The notes under the pieces were generated by a model that was not told the origin of the DNA, made no database searches, and worked only from the letters and a program-made list of their open reading frames with translations. This document shows positions 52,097 through 61,285 of a stretch of DNA of 64,000 nucleotides, piece after piece. Source of the DNA: Pacificimonas pallii (GTDB lineage Bacteria; Pseudomonadota; Alphaproteobacteria; Sphingomonadales; Sphingomonadaceae); NCBI RefSeq assembly GCF_019204005.1, contig NZ_JAGSPA010000003.1, positions 636,169 through 700,168 on the forward strand, read 5' to 3'. Positions within the stretch are counted from its first letter, which is position 1. Each line of letters begins with the position of its first letter. Both the position numbers and the translations under genes were made by a program.

Positions 52097-52122
52097 AACG
52101 ACCGAGGGTCTTGCCGCGTTCC
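52097..52122 (-). promoter_or_regulatory. EcfG (general stress sigma) promoter for the 53-aa gene
   Basis: On the minus strand GGAAC (52122-52118) and CGTT (52100-52097) are separated by 17 bases, an exact match to the alphaproteobacterial EcfG consensus GGAAC-N16/17-CGTT. The expected transcript start near 52090 would leave a leader of about 28 bases before the ATG at 52062. Confidence 0.8.
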
Positions 52123-52193
52123 GCGGGACGGGCGCTGACGGGCGGACAGGATGCGCATGTCAGCCCTCTTCGCGAAAATTTTCGATCTGTCCG

Positions 52194-52218
52194 GGAACCC
52201 CCGGCGATATGGGCCGTT
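52194..52218 (+). promoter_or_regulatory. EcfG (general stress sigma) promoter for the small RNA
   Basis: GGAAC (52194-52198) and CGTT (52215-52218) with 16 bases between match the EcfG consensus exactly. The expected transcript start, about 52225, coincides with the base of the first stem-loop of the candidate small RNA. Confidence 0.8.
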
Positions 52219-52225
52219 AACACCT

Positions 52226-52315
52226 CGATAGCGAATGACATCCCCCCGCTCTCGCTATTCAAATCAGGAACCCGGTGCTGAGCATATCCCCCCCTTGCTC
52301 AGCACCGGGTTTCGC
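52226..52315 (+). ncRNA. Candidate general-stress small RNA with two C-rich loops (GsrN-like)
   Basis: Downstream of an EcfG promoter lie two stem-loops and no open frame. The first pairs ATAGCGA (52228-52234) with TCGCTAT (52252-52258), with six Cs in the loop (ACATCCCCCCGC). The second is a perfect 16-bp stem, 52269-52284 with 52296-52311, whose 11-base loop is TATCCCCCCCT; the following TTTC is a weak T-run, so it may also end the transcript. C-rich loops can pair with ribosome sites of messages. This layout (EcfG promoter, 5' hairpin with C-rich loop, 3' terminator hairpin) is that of GsrN, the sigma-T-dependent RNA of Caulobacter. Homology could not be tested here. Confidence 0.65.
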
Positions 52316-52368
52316 ACTTTCCCGTAACGTTATGCAGCGATGCCCCGGGCGCGGCCAATGCCGACGAC

Positions 52369-52394
52369 GGAACCAATAAGGCTTATCCATGGTT
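52369..52394 (+). promoter_or_regulatory. EcfG-like promoter for the entericidin-like gene
   Basis: GGAAC (52369-52373) and GGTT (52391-52394), separated by 17 bases, match the EcfG consensus except for the first base of the -10 (G for C). The expected start near 52401 leaves a leader of about 48 bases before the lipoprotein ATG at 52449. Confidence 0.65.
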
Positions 52395-52448
52395 ATGACA
52401 GTCCGCAGCAGGCGGATTGCGCCGACGCTGCACGACGGGAGTATGATC

Positions 52449-52574
52449 ATGCGCAAAATCAGCATAGCCGCCATCGCAGCGCTCGGCCTCGCCCTTACCG
52501 CCTGCAACACGGTGAAAGGCGCCGGCGAAGACGTCGAATCGGTTGGCGAAGCCGTTCAAAAGACCGTGGACTAG
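52449..52574 (+). CDS. Entericidin A/B family small lipoprotein
   Basis: The 41-residue product MRKISIAAIAALGLALTAC.. has a lipoprotein signal with lipobox LTAC, and a mature part CNTVKGAGEDVESVGEAVQKTVD typical of entericidins, small envelope lipoproteins. The ATG at 52449 has GGGAG seven bases upstream; an ATG two codons earlier is less well placed. In E. coli the entericidin B gene is under the general stress sigma factor; here an EcfG-like promoter precedes the gene, which would be the alphaproteobacterial counterpart. A long hairpin follows the gene. Confidence 0.85.
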   Translation: MRKISIAAIAALGLALTACNTVKGAGEDVESVGEAVQKTVD

Positions 52575-52615
52575 ATCTGTTTCGGTCGCCTGGAACCGGC
52601 GGCGGAACATGAATG

Positions 52616-52663
52616 AGGGCACCGTATTCGGGCACGCGTCGCTGCGCCGCCATACGGTGCCCT
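52616..52663. terminator. Hairpin between converging entericidin and tatC genes
   Basis: AGGGCACCGTAT (52616-52627) and ATACGGTGCCCT (52652-52663) pair perfectly over 12 bases around a 24-base loop. It lies between two converging genes and could end both transcripts, but no T-run follows, so terminator function is uncertain. Confidence 0.45.
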
Positions 52664-52699
52664 TATCGATTCGGGCCGATGAAATTTCGCGGCCGTGTC

Positions 52700-53545
52700 T
52701 CAATCGGTGCGAACCGCGTCTTTCCCAGCCTTGCTGCGCCGCTGTGTCAGGGTGATCGCGATGATGGAGAGTTCGTAAAGGAGGATCATCGGCACGGCGA
52801 GCATGAACTGGCTGATCACATCAGGCGGCGTCACCACGGCGGCGATGACAAACGCGATGACGATGGCGTAGCGCCGGAAGCTCTTCAGCTGGGCGACATT
52901 GATGATACCGACCTTGGCCAGCAGCATCAGTGCGACGGGCACGAGGAAACATGCGCCAAAGGCGAAGATGATGCTCATCGTGAAACTGAGGAAGTCGCCC
53001 ACCGCGGGCAATGCGGTCAGTGAAACGCCATTCGTCGTGCCCTGCATTTGCAGCATGAACGTGTAGACTGTCGGCATGGCGATAAAATACGCCATGGCGG
53101 CGCCGCCGAAAAACAGGATCGGCGTGGCCAGAAGGAAGGGCAGGAAAGCGCGCTTTTCGTTTTTATAAAGCCCCGGCGCGACAAATCCCCAAAGCTGATT
53201 CGCGATGACCGGAAACGCGCACAGGAAAGCGGCGAAGAGAGCCACCTTGATCTTCGTAAAAAACGCCTCGTACAGCTTCGTGTAGATCAACGATGACGGC
53301 GGCGCTTCGCCGACCCGGTCATAGGCCGTCAGCAAGGGCTGCGCGAGAAACGCCAGCAACTGGTCGGAAAAATAAAAGGCGATGAAAAACGCCGCCATCA
53401 GAGCAGCCAGAGACCAGAGAAGCCGCGTTCTCAACTCGATCAGATGATCGAGAAGCGGTGCCTTCGACGCGTCGACCTCATTGGCGGGAGGCACAAGCGC
53501 CGGCGGTTCGATCGCCATTTCACCCTCGGGCGTCACATCGGTCAT
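52700..53545 (-). CDS. tatC: Sec-independent protein translocase TatC
   Basis: TatC is the six-helix receptor that recognises twin-arginine signals. The 281-residue protein shows APLLDHLIELRTRLLWSLAAL at the first helix, the periplasmic loop and PFLLATPILFFGGAAMAYFIAMP, FVLPVALMLLAKVGIINVAQLKSFRRYAIVIAFVIAAVVTPPDVISQFMLAVPMILLYELS-like segments of the C-terminal half. It overlaps the tatB stop by four bases and ends the tatABC operon. Tat export is needed by CopA in this window. Confidence 0.97.
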   Translation of the reverse strand: MTDVTPEGEMAIEPPALVPPANEVDASKAPLLDHLIELRTRLLWSLAALMAAFFIAFYFSDQLLAFLAQPLLTAYDRVGEAPPSSLIYTKLYEAFFTKIKVALFAAFLCAFPVIANQLWGFVAPGLYKNEKRAFLPFLLATPILFFGGAAMAYFIAMPTVYTFMLQMQGTTNGVSLTALPAVGDFLSFTMSIIFAFGACFLVPVALMLLAKVGIINVAQLKSFRRYAIVIAFVIAAVVTPPDVISQFMLAVPMILLYELSIIAITLTQRRSKAGKDAVRTD

Positions 53546-53931
53546 AATTTGCCAGGCGTATCTGTCGGGGGCGTGGTTGGCGTGGTCGGCTGCGTCGTCG
53601 GGGACGACGATGCGGCTGCGGGCGGCGCGCCGGACGGCGATCCCGCCGCGATATCCGGTGCAGGGGACCGCGCGGTCCCCGCGTCGTCGGCCGATGATCC
53701 CGTCATCACCGACTTGTTATGCGCATCCCATTTCGACTGCATTTCGTCGAGGTCGGCCTGGCGCATCATTTCATCGACGCCGGATTTGAAATGACGCGCC
53801 GCGCCGCGGACCTTCGCGAGCGCCTGCCCCGCCGCGCGCATCAGCTTGGGCAGATCCTTCGGCCCGACGACGATGAGCGCGACGATACCGATGAGCAGCA
53901 GCTCGACCGATCCAAAGTCAAAAAATGGCAT
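53542..53931 (-). CDS. tatB: Sec-independent protein translocase TatB
   Basis: The 129-residue protein has the TatB N-terminal helix FDFGSVELLLIGIVALIVVGPKDLPKLMRAAGQ, an amphipathic helix with AKVRGAARHFKSGVDEMMRQADLDEM, and a disordered Ala/Pro/Thr-rich tail. TatB works with TatC to bind substrates. It sits between tatA (46 bp gap) and tatC (4-bp overlap). Confidence 0.95.
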   Translation of the reverse strand: MPFFDFGSVELLLIGIVALIVVGPKDLPKLMRAAGQALAKVRGAARHFKSGVDEMMRQADLDEMQSKWDAHNKSVMTGSSADDAGTARSPAPDIAAGSPSGAPPAAASSSPTTQPTTPTTPPTDTPGKL

Positions 53932-53977
53932 AACGAGGTTGCGTCCGCTCTTGCCCGTTCAGGCAAGGACGGCCTGC

Positions 53978-54214
53978 CTAGGCCGACTTGTCGGAAGAGG
54001 GATCGCTGACCGTCTCGGCTGCGGGCGGCGCGGGATGGGCCTCCACCTGCCTGGGCGGCGTGGAAACCTTCGTGTCGTCCTCGGCGAGGCCCTTCTTGAA
54101 ACTCGTAATACCCTTGGCAAGGTCACCCATCATGTCGGAGATTCGGCCCTTGCCGAACAACAGCATGATGATCAGCGCGACGATCAGCCAGTGCCAGATG
54201 CTGAGACTGCCCAT
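53978..54214 (-). CDS. tatA: Sec-independent protein translocase TatA
   Basis: The 78-residue protein has one membrane helix ([31 protein letters not shown]) followed by an amphipathic helix ([14 protein letters not shown]) and an acidic, proline-rich tail, the TatA layout. TatA oligomers form the pore of the translocase. It is the first gene of the tatABC operon; its upstream region faces the divergent rodZ-like gene. Confidence 0.95.
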   Translation of the reverse strand: MGSLSIWHWLIVALIIMLLFGKGRISDMMGDLAKGITSFKKGLAEDDTKVSTPPRQVEAHPAPPAAETVSDPSSDKSA

Positions 54215-54388
54215 GAGAACTCTCCCGGAGATACATATTTTCCGCCCGCGGCGCGGGCCTGATTACCCGCCTATAATAGGAAGAGTGTTACAGACCTGCA
54301 ATCGCGCGCGGCAGGCCATTGACGAAAGCGGTGATGCGCGCGACTAGAGATTGTGAAGCGTATCTGGTTCCAGATGAAAGGTTTTGCC

Positions 54389-55267
54389 ATGGAAGAGACC
54401 GACAATGATGTTCCGGCATCCTCTGGACCCGATGCGCCGCTGGAACGCGCGCCCGAAAGTCATATCGGCACGCAGTTGCAGTCCGCCCGGCTGGATCAGG
54501 GCCGCGAACTGAGCGATATCGCCGCGCAGACCCGCGTCCCGCTGCGCCACCTGACCGCAATTGAAGAACGCCGCCACGACGACCTGCCCGCGCTGCCCTA
54601 CACATTGGGCTTCGTGAAGAATTACGCGCGCGCCGTGGGCATGGACCCGGACGCCGCCAGCGCGCAGTTCCGGAGCGAAAATACCGCCATCCCGCGCGAG
54701 CCGCGGGTAACGGTGTTGTCGCCGATCGACGAACGCCGCGCACCGCCGCGTTCGGCCGTATGGCTGGGCATCCTGCTGATCGCGCTCGTGGTGCTGATCG
54801 GCCTGGCATACACCTCCGGCTGGTTCGGCGGCGAAAATAACGTGCCTGACGTGGCGGACGATCCGCTGGAAGTCAGCGAGCCCGTCGTCACAGTGCGGGA
54901 ACCCGAGCTGGTAGAGGCGGCGCCGGATGCGGCCGATGACGCGGCATCGCCCGCCGAAGCCGCGCTCCCGACCGGGCAGATAGTGATCAGCGTCGATGCG
55001 AATGTGAGCGACGGCGCGTGGATGCGCGTTTCGGATCGCGAAAGCGGCGAGAAACTGTTCGAGCGCGTGCTCGCCCCTGGTGAGAGCTTTGCCGTCCCCG
55101 AGGGCCGCAGCGGCCTGATCCTGCGCGCGGGCAATGCCGGTGTGCTGGACATCGCCGCGGGCGGCACATCCCTGCCCAAGATCGGCGCGCCGGGGGACGT
55201 CATCGGCCCCGTCGACCTTACATCCGCAGGGCTTGCCGCCGCCGCATCGGCGGCTGCGGGCGAGTGA
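54389..55267 (+). CDS. RodZ-like helix-turn-helix membrane protein (HTH_25/DUF4115)
   Basis: The 292-residue protein has a cytoplasmic helix-turn-helix at about residues 25-95 (IGTQLQSARLDQGRELSDIAAQTRVPLRHLTAIEERR, LPYTLGFVKNYARAVGMD), one membrane segment (SAVWLGILLIALVVLIGLAYTSGWF), an acidic linker, and a C-terminal periplasmic beta domain (IVISVDANVSDGAWMRVSDRESGEKLFERVLAPGESF). This is the architecture of RodZ, which links MreB to the envelope and sets cell shape; no mreB gene is near. The ATG at 54389 has AAAGG seven bases upstream and was preferred over 54353. Confidence 0.85.
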   Translation: MEETDNDVPASSGPDAPLERAPESHIGTQLQSARLDQGRELSDIAAQTRVPLRHLTAIEERRHDDLPALPYTLGFVKNYARAVGMDPDAASAQFRSENTAIPREPRVTVLSPIDERRAPPRSAVWLGILLIALVVLIGLAYTSGWFGGENNVPDVADDPLEVSEPVVTVREPELVEAAPDAADDAASPAEAALPTGQIVISVDANVSDGAWMRVSDRESGEKLFERVLAPGESFAVPEGRSGLILRAGNAGVLDIAAGGTSLPKIGAPGDVIGPVDLTSAGLAAAASAAAGE

Positions 55268-55359
55268 TCCCCATGGGGAAGCGCCGTATCCATCTTCAGC
55301 GTAGCTTCAGCATCACCCTGCCAGTCCGTGCCCAGATTTAAGATTTCGGAGCGATAGAC

Positions 55360-56184
55360 ATGATCCGCCCTGCCCTTCTTGCCTGCATTGCCCTCGGCAT
55401 TCTTGCGCCCGCCGCATCGGCGCAGACCGTCGATACGCTGGACCGGCGTCTCGACCGCCTGGAAAAGGAAGTGCGCGCGGTGCAGAGAAAGGTGTTCCCA
55501 GGGGCAGATTCCGACTTTTTCGAACCGGAGATCACGCCGCCCGCAGACAGTAATGGCGGTTTCGGCGTCCCCGCGGTCACGCCCTCGACGATCGTAACCG
55601 ATCGCATCGAAGCGCTTGAGGCGCAGGTGCAGAGCCTGACCGGACAGATGGAGGAAACCAGTTTCAAGCTGCGCCGGATGGAAGAAGCGCTGGCACGGTT
55701 CGAGGGAGATACCAAGCTGCGGCTGCAGGCGCTGGAAGGCGGCGGGCTTGCAAGTGGGGACATAGCGGCCGACGGCGCTGCGGGCGGCGACACGGCGCTC
55801 GCCGCATATGAAGCCGCCTATGCCTTATATACCGAGCAGGATTTCGCCGGTGCCCAAGCCGCTTTCGCATCGTTTCTGGACACGAATGCGGAACATGAGC
55901 GCGCGTCCAATGCGGGGTATTGGCTTGGCCGTTCGCTGCTGGCGCAGGATCAGCCGGTGCAGGCGGTGCAGGCATTCCTCAACAATTATCAGGATCGCCG
56001 CGAGGGATCGCGCGCGCCTGACAGCCTGCTGTGGGTCGGCAAGGCGCTGATGCGGATCGATCCGCCGCGCACGGCGCAGGCCTGTCAGGCCTATGACCGG
56101 CTGGAGCGCGAATATGACGGCAAGCTGAGCGATGAAGTGGCAAGCGGCGTCGTTGCCGCACGGCTGGAGGCCGACTGTTCCTGA
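55360..56184 (+). CDS. cpoB: Tol-Pal system protein CpoB (YbgF)
   Basis: The 274-residue periplasmic protein has a signal peptide (ending ASA), an N-terminal coiled coil (TLDRRLDRLEKEVRAVQRKVF and DRIEALEAQVQSLTGQMEETSFKLRRMEEALARFE), and a C-terminal TPR domain from about residue 145 (YEAAYALYTEQDFAGAQAAFASFL, NAGYWLGRSLLAQDQPVQAVQAFL). CpoB coordinates outer-membrane constriction with peptidoglycan synthesis. The tol-pal genes are not in the window. Its stop overlaps the proposed tilS start. Confidence 0.92.
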   Translation: MIRPALLACIALGILAPAASAQTVDTLDRRLDRLEKEVRAVQRKVFPGADSDFFEPEITPPADSNGGFGVPAVTPSTIVTDRIEALEAQVQSLTGQMEETSFKLRRMEEALARFEGDTKLRLQALEGGGLASGDIAADGAAGGDTALAAYEAAYALYTEQDFAGAQAAFASFLDTNAEHERASNAGYWLGRSLLAQDQPVQAVQAFLNNYQDRREGSRAPDSLLWVGKALMRIDPPRTAQACQAYDRLEREYDGKLSDEVASGVVAARLEADCS

Positions 56185-57113
56185 CGCGGGCTGACCGAAG
56201 CGGGCCCCGCTGGCCGCAGAGCGAGAGGATCGCGCTGGCCGTTTCGGGCGGCGGCGATTCCATGGGCATGCTTGCGCTCGCACAGCGGGATATTCCAGGC
56301 CGGTTCCTCGTCATTTCGGTTGATCATGACCTGCGCGCGGAAAGCGCGGCGGACGCCGCCCATGTCGCGGCCATTTGCGCCGATATCGCCGTGCCCTGCC
56401 ACATCCACAAGCTGGTCTGGCCTTCGGGAAAACCGGCGGCAAATGTACAGGCCGAAGCGCGCGCGGCGCGTTACGCCGCCATGCGGACGCTGTGCGAAAC
56501 GCGGAATATCCCGCACCTGGTGACAGCGCATCACGCCGACGATCAGGCCGAGACGGTCCTGATGCGTCTGGCGCGGGGCAGCGGCCTTTCCGGCCTGAGC
56601 GGCATCCGGGCGTCGCGGCGGCTTGGCGGCGACGTGACGCTGTCGCGGCCCTGCCTGCACATGCCCAGGACCGCGCTGATCGCCGCGGCGTGGGATGCGG
56701 GCTTTTCCCCTCGCGAAGATCCCAGCAACAGTGACGAACGGTATGAACGCACTCGGTTTCGCGCATTTCTGGCACGCGAAGCCGCGTTCGACCCCGCCCG
56801 GCTGGCGCAGGTTGCCGCGCATCTTGCGCAATCGGACGACGCGCTCGAATGGGTCACGGACCTGGCCTTTGAAAGCCGGGTGAGGACGCGTGCCGGCACC
56901 GATGCCGGTGCCGGGCTCGCCATGGATCCACACGGTCTGCCGGCAGAGCTGCGCCGCCGTCTGATGCTGCGCGCTTTCGCCGCCATGGCCGCGCCCGAAC
57001 CCCGGGCGGCGGACCTCGGACGCTTCATGGACACGTTGGAATCCGGAGGAAAAGCGACGCTCTCGGGCCTTTATGGCAGTGGCGGCGCGGAATGGACTCT
57101 CTTAAGGGAATAG
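56181..57113 (+). CDS. tilS: tRNA(Ile)-lysidine synthase, with probable CTG start
   Basis: TilS changes the wobble cytidine of tRNA-Ile(CAU) to lysidine, an essential decoding step. The nucleotide-binding motif [12 protein letters not shown] is encoded at 56238-56273, but the first ATG in frame (56262) falls within it and would destroy it. Upstream the frame is open to 56136 with no ATG, GTG or TTG. A CTG at 56181 overlaps the cpoB stop (CTGA) and has GGAGG ten bases upstream, giving 310 residues beginning [26 protein letters not shown] after the initiator. Other marks are [29 protein letters not shown] and [20 protein letters not shown]. Confidence 0.85.
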   Translation: MTRADRSGPRWPQSERIALAVSGGGDSMGMLALAQRDIPGRFLVISVDHDLRAESAADAAHVAAICADIAVPCHIHKLVWPSGKPAANVQAEARAARYAAMRTLCETRNIPHLVTAHHADDQAETVLMRLARGSGLSGLSGIRASRRLGGDVTLSRPCLHMPRTALIAAAWDAGFSPREDPSNSDERYERTRFRAFLAREAAFDPARLAQVAAHLAQSDDALEWVTDLAFESRVRTRAGTDAGAGLAMDPHGLPAELRRRLMLRAFAAMAAPEPRAADLGRFMDTLESGGKATLSGLYGSGGAEWTLLRE

Positions 57114-57181
57114 CGAAACCTATTGGCTATCCCGTCCGAATACCTATCTTAGCTTCACAAATCTCTCGACAGGACCACTTG

Positions 57182-59143
<1,962 letters not shown>

Positions 59144-59165
59144 CGAGCGGCTATCTGACCGGAAC

Positions 59166-59202
59166 AAGGGCCTGCACATCCATGTGCGGGCCCTTTTTTT
59201 TT
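59166..59202 (+). terminator. Rho-independent terminator of ftsH
   Basis: AAGGGCCTGCACAT (59166-59179) pairs with ATGTGCGGGCCCTT (59182-59195), 14 bases with one G-T pair, followed by a run of nine Ts. It lies 23 bp after the ftsH stop. Confidence 0.95.
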
Positions 59203-59417
59203 GCGCGTGGTGACAGACATCCGAATTGTGTGAGCCATCGCGAAACTGCCCGACAGCCGGACATTGCGGGCCACCGCGTTTACGGACAGATCGCCATGAC
59301 CCTTCTTACCCCCCTGGGGCTTTGAAGTGAGTTATTTCTGCGAGATGCCACGGACCCGGGCACGCTGCCGCCAATCCTGCGCGTACGGTTGGCGGAGCCG
59401 TTGCCCGGTCTGGCGTG

Positions 59418-59453
59418 AAAAAGGGCGCGCGGACATAGTGTCCGCGCGCCCTT
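59418..59453 (-). terminator. Rho-independent terminator of the PEP-CTERM gene
   Basis: AAGGGCGCGCGGACA (59421-59435) and TGTCCGCGCGCCCTT (59439-59453) form a perfect 15-bp stem with a 3-base loop; on the minus strand it is followed by TTTTT. It lies 20 bp beyond the stop of the minus-strand gene at 59473. Confidence 0.95.
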
Positions 59454-59472
59454 CTCAAATGAAGAAACCGTC

Positions 59473-60099
59473 TTAGCGTGCGCGGCGCGCAGCAGCAGCC
59501 ATCAGCAGGCCGAGGCCGAGAAGACCGATCGTACCGGGAGCCGGGACCTGCTCCACCACCAGGAACTGCGCGGATGCGTTACTTGGCGTCGCACTATCGA
59601 AAACGCCCAGACGATAGCTGCCTGCGATCAGGTCGGAGAACAGGGTTGTCACCGGCTTGTCGGCACCAGCCGCGTTGCCGGAATTCGCACCGGCGGCGGC
59701 AATGAAGTCGCAAGTGCCAGCCAGCTCGCCCGCTGCGTTGGCACAGGCGTTCGTATCGTTCGTCAGCCGCTGCACCACATTGCCTGACGGGGAATCAAGA
59801 ACCTCGAGAATGAACCCGGAAACGTCCGATGCGCTGCCGTTGCTGGTCAGCATGTTGAAGACCACATCGAATGACGCATCCGCAGTAAAGTCGGCATAGC
59901 CGCCAAAAGGCGTACCGTTCCAGCCGATATCCACCGTACCAGTTGAACTACCGCCGCCGCTGGCGCTGACAGAGCCGAACCCCTGCGTGATATCGACATT
60001 ATCAAAGGTAATCGCCGAAATCGCTGGTGCCGCGGATGCGGCACAAAGGACCATCGCGCCGATTGCTGCGGACTTCGTGAGATTTGTGACGCGTGCCAT
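59473..60099 (-). CDS. PEP-CTERM-type exported protein
   Basis: The 208-residue protein has a signal peptide (KSAAIGAMVLCAASAAPAISA), a beta-rich body (ITFDNVDITQGFGSVSASGG.., FTADASFDVVFNMLTSNGSASDVSGFILEVLD) with one likely disulfide (NACANAAGELAGTCDF), and a sorting tail VPAPGTIGLLGLGLLMAAAARRAR. The VPAP start, hydrophobic helix and Arg-rich end fit PEP-CTERM proteins processed by an exosortase, which is not encoded here. Surface or exopolysaccharide association is likely; function is unknown. AT-rich upstream DNA at 60140-60235 probably holds its promoter. It is monocistronic, with its own terminator. Confidence 0.87.
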   Translation of the reverse strand: MARVTNLTKSAAIGAMVLCAASAAPAISAITFDNVDITQGFGSVSASGGGSSTGTVDIGWNGTPFGGYADFTADASFDVVFNMLTSNGSASDVSGFILEVLDSPSGNVVQRLTNDTNACANAAGELAGTCDFIAAAGANSGNAAGADKPVTTLFSDLIAGSYRLGVFDSATPSNASAQFLVVEQVPAPGTIGLLGLGLLMAAAARRAR

Positions 60100-60391
60100 G
60101 AGACGATTTCCAAACTATGTGACGATCGCTCCCGCACAGGCAATTTCGGGGCCAGAATAAACTTCATATATGATTACAACATATTGCAATCATTCCGCTG
60201 CCGCGCTCATTTAAAAGTGTAAAATATTCCGACAGTTGTCCGACATGCGCGGCGGAATGACCGGCCCAAATGCCGCTGGCCATGCCGCCGCTGCTGCTGG
60301 GGAGCGAGATCGACCTAGCATTTGCGTGGCTGTCACTTCGCGCGCCAGCCTCCTAGACCCGGACGCAGCCAGTTCAGGATGGGAGATAGAT

Positions 60392-60823
60392 ATGCCAGAA
60401 ATTTCCACACATGCAGCGTCCATGCTGCATGCCATCATTGCCATGGGCGCGCTTACGCTCGTCATGTTCATCTGGCTGTATGCGACCCGCCTGCCCGCCA
60501 TGTCGGCGGCCAAGATCGATCCGCAGGACGCCGCCCATCCCGGCAGCTATACGCTGCCGTCCAAAGCGGCGCGGGTGGCGGACAATTATAATCACCTCTT
60601 CGAGGCCCCGGTGATGTTCTATGCGATTGTCATCGCCATCGTGCTCCTGGGTCTGGCCGATCAGATTCACGTCTGGTGCGCCTGGGCCTATGTTGGACTG
60701 CGCGTCGTTCACTCGCTGGTACAGGCGACGATCAATGTCGTGGTGCTGCGTTTTGCGATCTTCGCGCTCAGCTGGATCGCGCTCGGTGCGCTGATCGCAC
60801 GCGCGGCGCTGGCGATCCTCTAG
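60392..60823 (+). CDS. MAPEG family membrane protein
   Basis: The 143-residue protein has four membrane segments (SMLHAIIAMGALTLVMFIWLYA, APVMFYAIVIAIVLLGL, IHVWCAWAYVGLRVVHSLVQ and the C-terminal AIFALSWIALGALIARAAL) and the MAPEG signature DNYNHLFEAPVMFYA. MAPEG proteins are eicosanoid and glutathione metabolism relatives; bacterial members may act as membrane glutathione transferases. The ATG at 60392 follows GGGAGATAGAT. It converges on the response regulator gene. Confidence 0.88.
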   Translation: MPEISTHAASMLHAIIAMGALTLVMFIWLYATRLPAMSAAKIDPQDAAHPGSYTLPSKAARVADNYNHLFEAPVMFYAIVIAIVLLGLADQIHVWCAWAYVGLRVVHSLVQATINVVVLRFAIFALSWIALGALIARAALAIL

Positions 60824-60851
60824 CGCCTGTTTCCCAGCGCTGTCGTTGGGC

Positions 60852-61232
60852 TCAGCCGGCAGCCGAGCCTGCGACGACGAGGTCGGCGATGGTCTCGAAC
60901 AGCTCCCGCATGGCGACCGGTTTCAGGAGCACGGCATTGGCGCCGCAGTCCATGCAGTCCGCCGTGATCGTCGCGCCCGTATCCGCGGTGACCACGATGA
61001 CGGGCAGTGCCGCTTTCTCATCGTCGCGGGCGCGAATCCTGCGGATGGTCTCGAACCCGTCAATTCCGGGCATTCTAAGATCGACGAGGATGATGTCGAA
61101 GGCGTCACGCTCAAGCGCCTCAAGGCCACGCACGGCGTCCTCCGCGCCCGTCATCTCGGCACCGCCAACACGCAGCATGTCCTCGACAATGCGTCGATTC
61201 AACTCGTCATCTTCTATGAAGAGCGCGCGCAT
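60852..61232 (-). CDS. Single-domain response regulator
   Basis: The 126-residue protein is a CheY-like receiver without output domain. It has acidic residues FIEDDELN, the phosphoacceptor aspartate in DIILVDLRMPGIDGFE (about residue 51), the switch threonine in VIVVTAD and the lysine in VLLKPV. It lies 53 bp downstream of the histidine kinase gene on the same strand, so it is most likely that kinase's partner. Since the kinase's own C-terminal receiver-like part is degenerate, this protein may replace it. Confidence 0.93.
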   Translation of the reverse strand: MRALFIEDDELNRRIVEDMLRVGGAEMTGAEDAVRGLEALERDAFDIILVDLRMPGIDGFETIRRIRARDDEKAALPVIVVTADTGATITADCMDCGANAVLLKPVAMRELFETIADLVVAGSAAG

Positions 61233-61285
61233 CTACAGCCTTCTTGCTTGAGGGACATGATCAATTTGCCTTGCCATAGAATTCG

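Noticed and set aside
60172..60191. Inverted repeat GATTACAA-N4-TTGCAATC upstream of the PEP-CTERM gene
   Set aside because: One mismatch in an AT-rich stretch and no known regulator pattern; not strong enough to call an operator.
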